The position numbers and the translations under genes were made by a program. Shown in pieces: positions 62,056 to 64,000 of a stretch of 64,000 bases of DNA. Below the pieces are notes generated by a model. The model was not told where the DNA came from. It did not search any database and was given only the letters and a program-made list of their open reading frames with translations. The stretch is taken from the NCBI GenBank assembly GCA_022865885.1, contig JALHSQ010000086.1:21315-85314 (forward strand). The letters are read 5' to 3'. The stretch comes from Candidatus Bathyarchaeota archaeon (GTDB lineage: Archaea > Thermoproteota > Bathyarchaeia > Bathyarchaeales > Bathycorpusculaceae). Each line of letters opens with the position of its first letter. Position 1 is the stretch's first letter.

Positions 62056-62550
62056 ATGAACAAAAAAACTTTGGTAGGAACCACAGCCACATTAGCCCTA
62101 TTAGTGCTATTCCTAATGGCAATTTCACCAGTCATGGCAATCACAAAAGCGCCCTACTGGGAACATGTGCAATTCACGGATTTTGGTGCCCCTGACAAAT
62201 ATTGGGAAGCTGACGGCATTGTGCATCTTGAGGACATGCATTGGTCAGGATCATATGCAGGCACGCTGGGCTCTGGAACAATGGACGTATGGTATGAACA
62301 TTTGATGCTGAGCACAAAGACTGGAAAGGGAACCTTTATCGCAACATGGCTGATCACTATTGGCGCGGATACTATGTCGGGCAGTGCTAACGGCAAAATT
62401 ATCGGAGGCCTATATGCTGGCACGTCTGAAGGTTATTTCAGAGGAACACATGGCACAGGCGGATTTGAACATATAGAGAAAATGGGTACTTTTCTTGTAA
62501 ACCTAGCAACAGCCACATTAGACGCAGAAGGCGTAATAATATACCACTAG
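62056..62550 (+). CDS. Secreted hypothetical protein
   Basis: 164 residues, with a very strong ribosome site (AAAGGAGAAAGGAAA before ATG 62056). Signal peptide about 1-28 (ISPVMAITK). The rest is rich in glycine and beta strands (DMHWSGSYAGTLGSGTMDVW, GYFRGTHGTGGFEHIEKMGT), compatible with a small beta-barrel. No family recognised with confidence. It stands alone; a promoter lies in 61950-62040, where AT content rises. Confidence 0.82.
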   Translation: MNKKTLVGTTATLALLVLFLMAISPVMAITKAPYWEHVQFTDFGAPDKYWEADGIVHLEDMHWSGSYAGTLGSGTMDVWYEHLMLSTKTGKGTFIATWLITIGADTMSGSANGKIIGGLYAGTSEGYFRGTHGTGGFEHIEKMGTFLVNLATATLDAEGVIIYH

Positions 62551-62938
62551 GCGTAGGATAACTGAGATATCAAGGGAAAGGAAAACTAAAGCTGACAACC
62601 AAAATCCCCATTTCTTAGGGCCTCCAGTCTCAGTAACAAAGCAAATTTCAAACATAAAAGGTTGCGATGTCTCCCGCAAAACCCCATTTTTCTTTTTCGA
62701 GCGAGTGCGGCACCTCAAACCCATCTGTATCGTAATCAAATGATACGTTCATTCTCTTCTTCTCATCGAAGTCATTCTCGTCCAAAGCTATGTTCGGCCT
62801 TTTCTTCGACTTTAGTAATGCATATAATACACTTTACTGGATCTGGTGGCACCGAACAATAATCTAGAGGATCTTTCCACAAGCCATTTATCGGCTGAGA
62901 ACGTTACTTTTTGTGCGAGGGAGAAGGTTTTGGTTTTT
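62551..62938. other. Intergenic region with short dispersed repeat copy D
   Basis: No gene seen. GATGTCTCCCGCAAAACCCC at 62666-62685 followed by T-rich DNA is the fourth copy of the short repeat. CATTTATC near 62884 is a possible TATA box for the repeat protein. Confidence 0.45.
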
Positions 62939-64000
62939 GTGAGGAAAGCGTTTTCCGTGACTATGCTGGCACTGCTGCTGGTCAGCATGTTAACGTTGGC
63001 GTTTAAGGTTCAGCCAATTGAGACTTCTGGAACCATTTGTGCCCAAGCTGACGGCATGATTGACCCTGCAACAGCACTGGCAAAACAGGAAGCAGGCATA
63101 CTTTCTGAAGCACCCCCCACAGAATGGAGCAAAACCTACGGAGGAACAAGCTCAGATGTTGCGCAGGCTTTGGTGCAGACAACTGACGGCGGCTACGCAC
63201 TAGCAGGCTACACTTACTCTTCGGGTGCTGGAGATGATGATTTCTGGTTGGTTAAGACTGACTCGGCGGGTAATGCCCTATGGAACATGACATACGGAGG
63301 AACAAGTACTGACGAGGCTTTTGGTTTGGTGCAGACAGCGGACGGAGGATACGCACTAGCAGGTGTAACGTTGTCTTTCGGTTTCGGTGCTGGGCATGGT
63401 GATTTCTGGCTTGTCAAGACTGATGCTTCTGGCAATGCTCAATGGAACAAAACCTACGGAGGAACAGGCAGAGACGGTGCTTATGGGGGGTTGGTGCAAA
63501 CTGCGGATGGCGGATACGCGCTAGCAGGCTACACAAGTTCTTTTGGTGCTGGCAGTTTTGATGCTTGGCTGGTAAAGACTGACGCTTCGGGCAATATGCA
63601 GTGGAACAAGGCATACGGAGGAACAAGCTGGGATATTGCGTATTCGCTGGTCCAGACTGCTGATGGAGGATACGCACTAGCAGGCGTCACATACTCATTT
63701 GGCGCTGGCTGGGACGATTTTTGGCTGGTAAAGACTGACGCTTCGGGCAATGCTCAGTGGAGCAAGACCTACGGAGGAACAGGCGATGATTGTGCTTGGG
63801 CTTTGATGCAGGCAAGTGACGGCGGATACGCAATAGCAGGCTACACAAGTTCTTTTGGCGCTGGCAGCTATGATTTTTGGCTGGTAAAGACTGACGCTTC
63901 GGGCAATGCTCAGTGGAGCAAGACCTACGGAGGAACAGGCGATGATTGTGCTTGGGCTTTGATGCAGGCAAGTGACGGCGGATACGCAATAGCAGGCTAC
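62939..64000 (+). CDS. Secreted repeat protein (beta-propeller-like), partial at the window end
   Basis: Open from GTG 62939 (TTG 62930 possible) through the window end, at least 354 residues. Signal helix about 5-24 after RKAF. From about residue 60 it consists of six units of 51-54 residues with the pattern W(S/N)KTYGGT, then D-x-A-x-(A/G)-LVQTADGGYALAG, then a YTSSFGAGxxDFWLVKTDxxG block. Each unit is probably one propeller blade or a pair of hairpins. The last two units are identical at DNA level over 129 bp. Surface or extracellular role; partner unknown. Confidence 0.85.
   Translation, partial: MRKAFSVTMLALLLVSMLTLAFKVQPIETSGTICAQADGMIDPATALAKQEAGILSEAPPTEWSKTYGGTSSDVAQALVQTTDGGYALAGYTYSSGAGDDDFWLVKTDSAGNALWNMTYGGTSTDEAFGLVQTADGGYALAGVTLSFGFGAGHGDFWLVKTDASGNAQWNKTYGGTGRDGAYGGLVQTADGGYALAGYTSSFGAGSFDAWLVKTDASGNMQWNKAYGGTSWDIAYSLVQTADGGYALAGVTYSFGAGWDDFWLVKTDASGNAQWSKTYGGTGDDCAWALMQASDGGYAIAGYTSSFGAGSYDFWLVKTDASGNAQWSKTYGGTGDDCAWALMQASDGGYAIAGY
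63716..64000 (+). repeat. 156-bp tandem repeat, two last units identical over 129 bp
   Basis: Positions 63716-63844 and 63872-64000 match base for base over 129 bp, with a period of 156 bp (52 codons). Earlier units from about 63120 are similar but diverged. The array continues past the window. Confidence 0.85.

Noticed and set aside
63120..64000. CRISPR-like array
   Set aside because: The repeats are 156 bp, in frame and protein-coding, without short spacers.

Overview
The window reads as chromosome from a mesophilic or moderately thermophilic anaerobic archaeon, most plausibly of the Bathyarchaeia/Thermoproteota type; that placement is inferred from gene content, not from a marker tree. 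Archaeal signs are the NurA-HerA pair, a Rio2 kinase, an Sm-like protein, archaeal UMP kinase, the aconitase-X pair of the archaeal mevalonate pathway, an intron-containing tRNA-Tyr with a C1-G72 end, TATA boxes about 25 bases before starts, and many TTG/GTG starts. No rRNA and no CRISPR array were seen.

Layout. 1-5 kb: an oligopeptide-type ABC importer whose binding protein (divergent, cut by the window edge) appears circularly permuted. 5-10.3 kb: four small two-part proteins (N-terminal beta element, C-terminal winged helix) around a translationally coupled nurA-herA pair. 10.4-17.5 kb: housekeeping genes (Nudix, MacB-type permease, pyrH, rio2, Sm) with a decayed thiI between pyrH and rio2, then a surface protein and an AIM24 protein. 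18-22 kb: a 2-hydroxyacid dehydrogenase, aconitase X large and small subunits, and an aminotransferase. 22-25.5 kb: a three-gene operon with a retropepsin-like protein, a transposase relic and a membrane metalloprotease. 25.6 kb: tRNA-Tyr, apparently with two introns. 26.7-29.2 kb: 2-oxoacid:ferredoxin oxidoreductase. 29.5-35.1 kb: a second, complete oligopeptide ABC operon. 35.4-38.5 kb: EtfBA and an acyl-CoA dehydrogenase. 39-43 kb: a large coiled-coil surface protein. 43-53 kb: a frameshifted ammonium transporter, a UbiA prenyltransferase, a cupin, sortable surface proteins, small regulators and a P-type ATPase. 53-61.4 kb: a NosD-like surface protein, a radical SAM protein, then a polysaccharide cassette (nucleotide-sugar dehydrogenase, two NodB-fold proteins, processive glycosyltransferase). 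This cassette is bracketed by integrase relics and 65-bp direct repeats. 62-64 kb: a secreted protein and the start of a repeat protein that runs off the window.

Taken together, peptide import by two ABC systems, an aminotransferase, 2-oxoacid:ferredoxin oxidoreductase, ETF and acyl-CoA dehydrogenase describe a peptide- and amino-acid-fermenting heterotroph. The parts most worth pursuing are the NurA-HerA neighbourhood with its four related small proteins and a 9-bp inverted-repeat operator, the permuted binding protein, and the integrase-flanked polysaccharide cassette.
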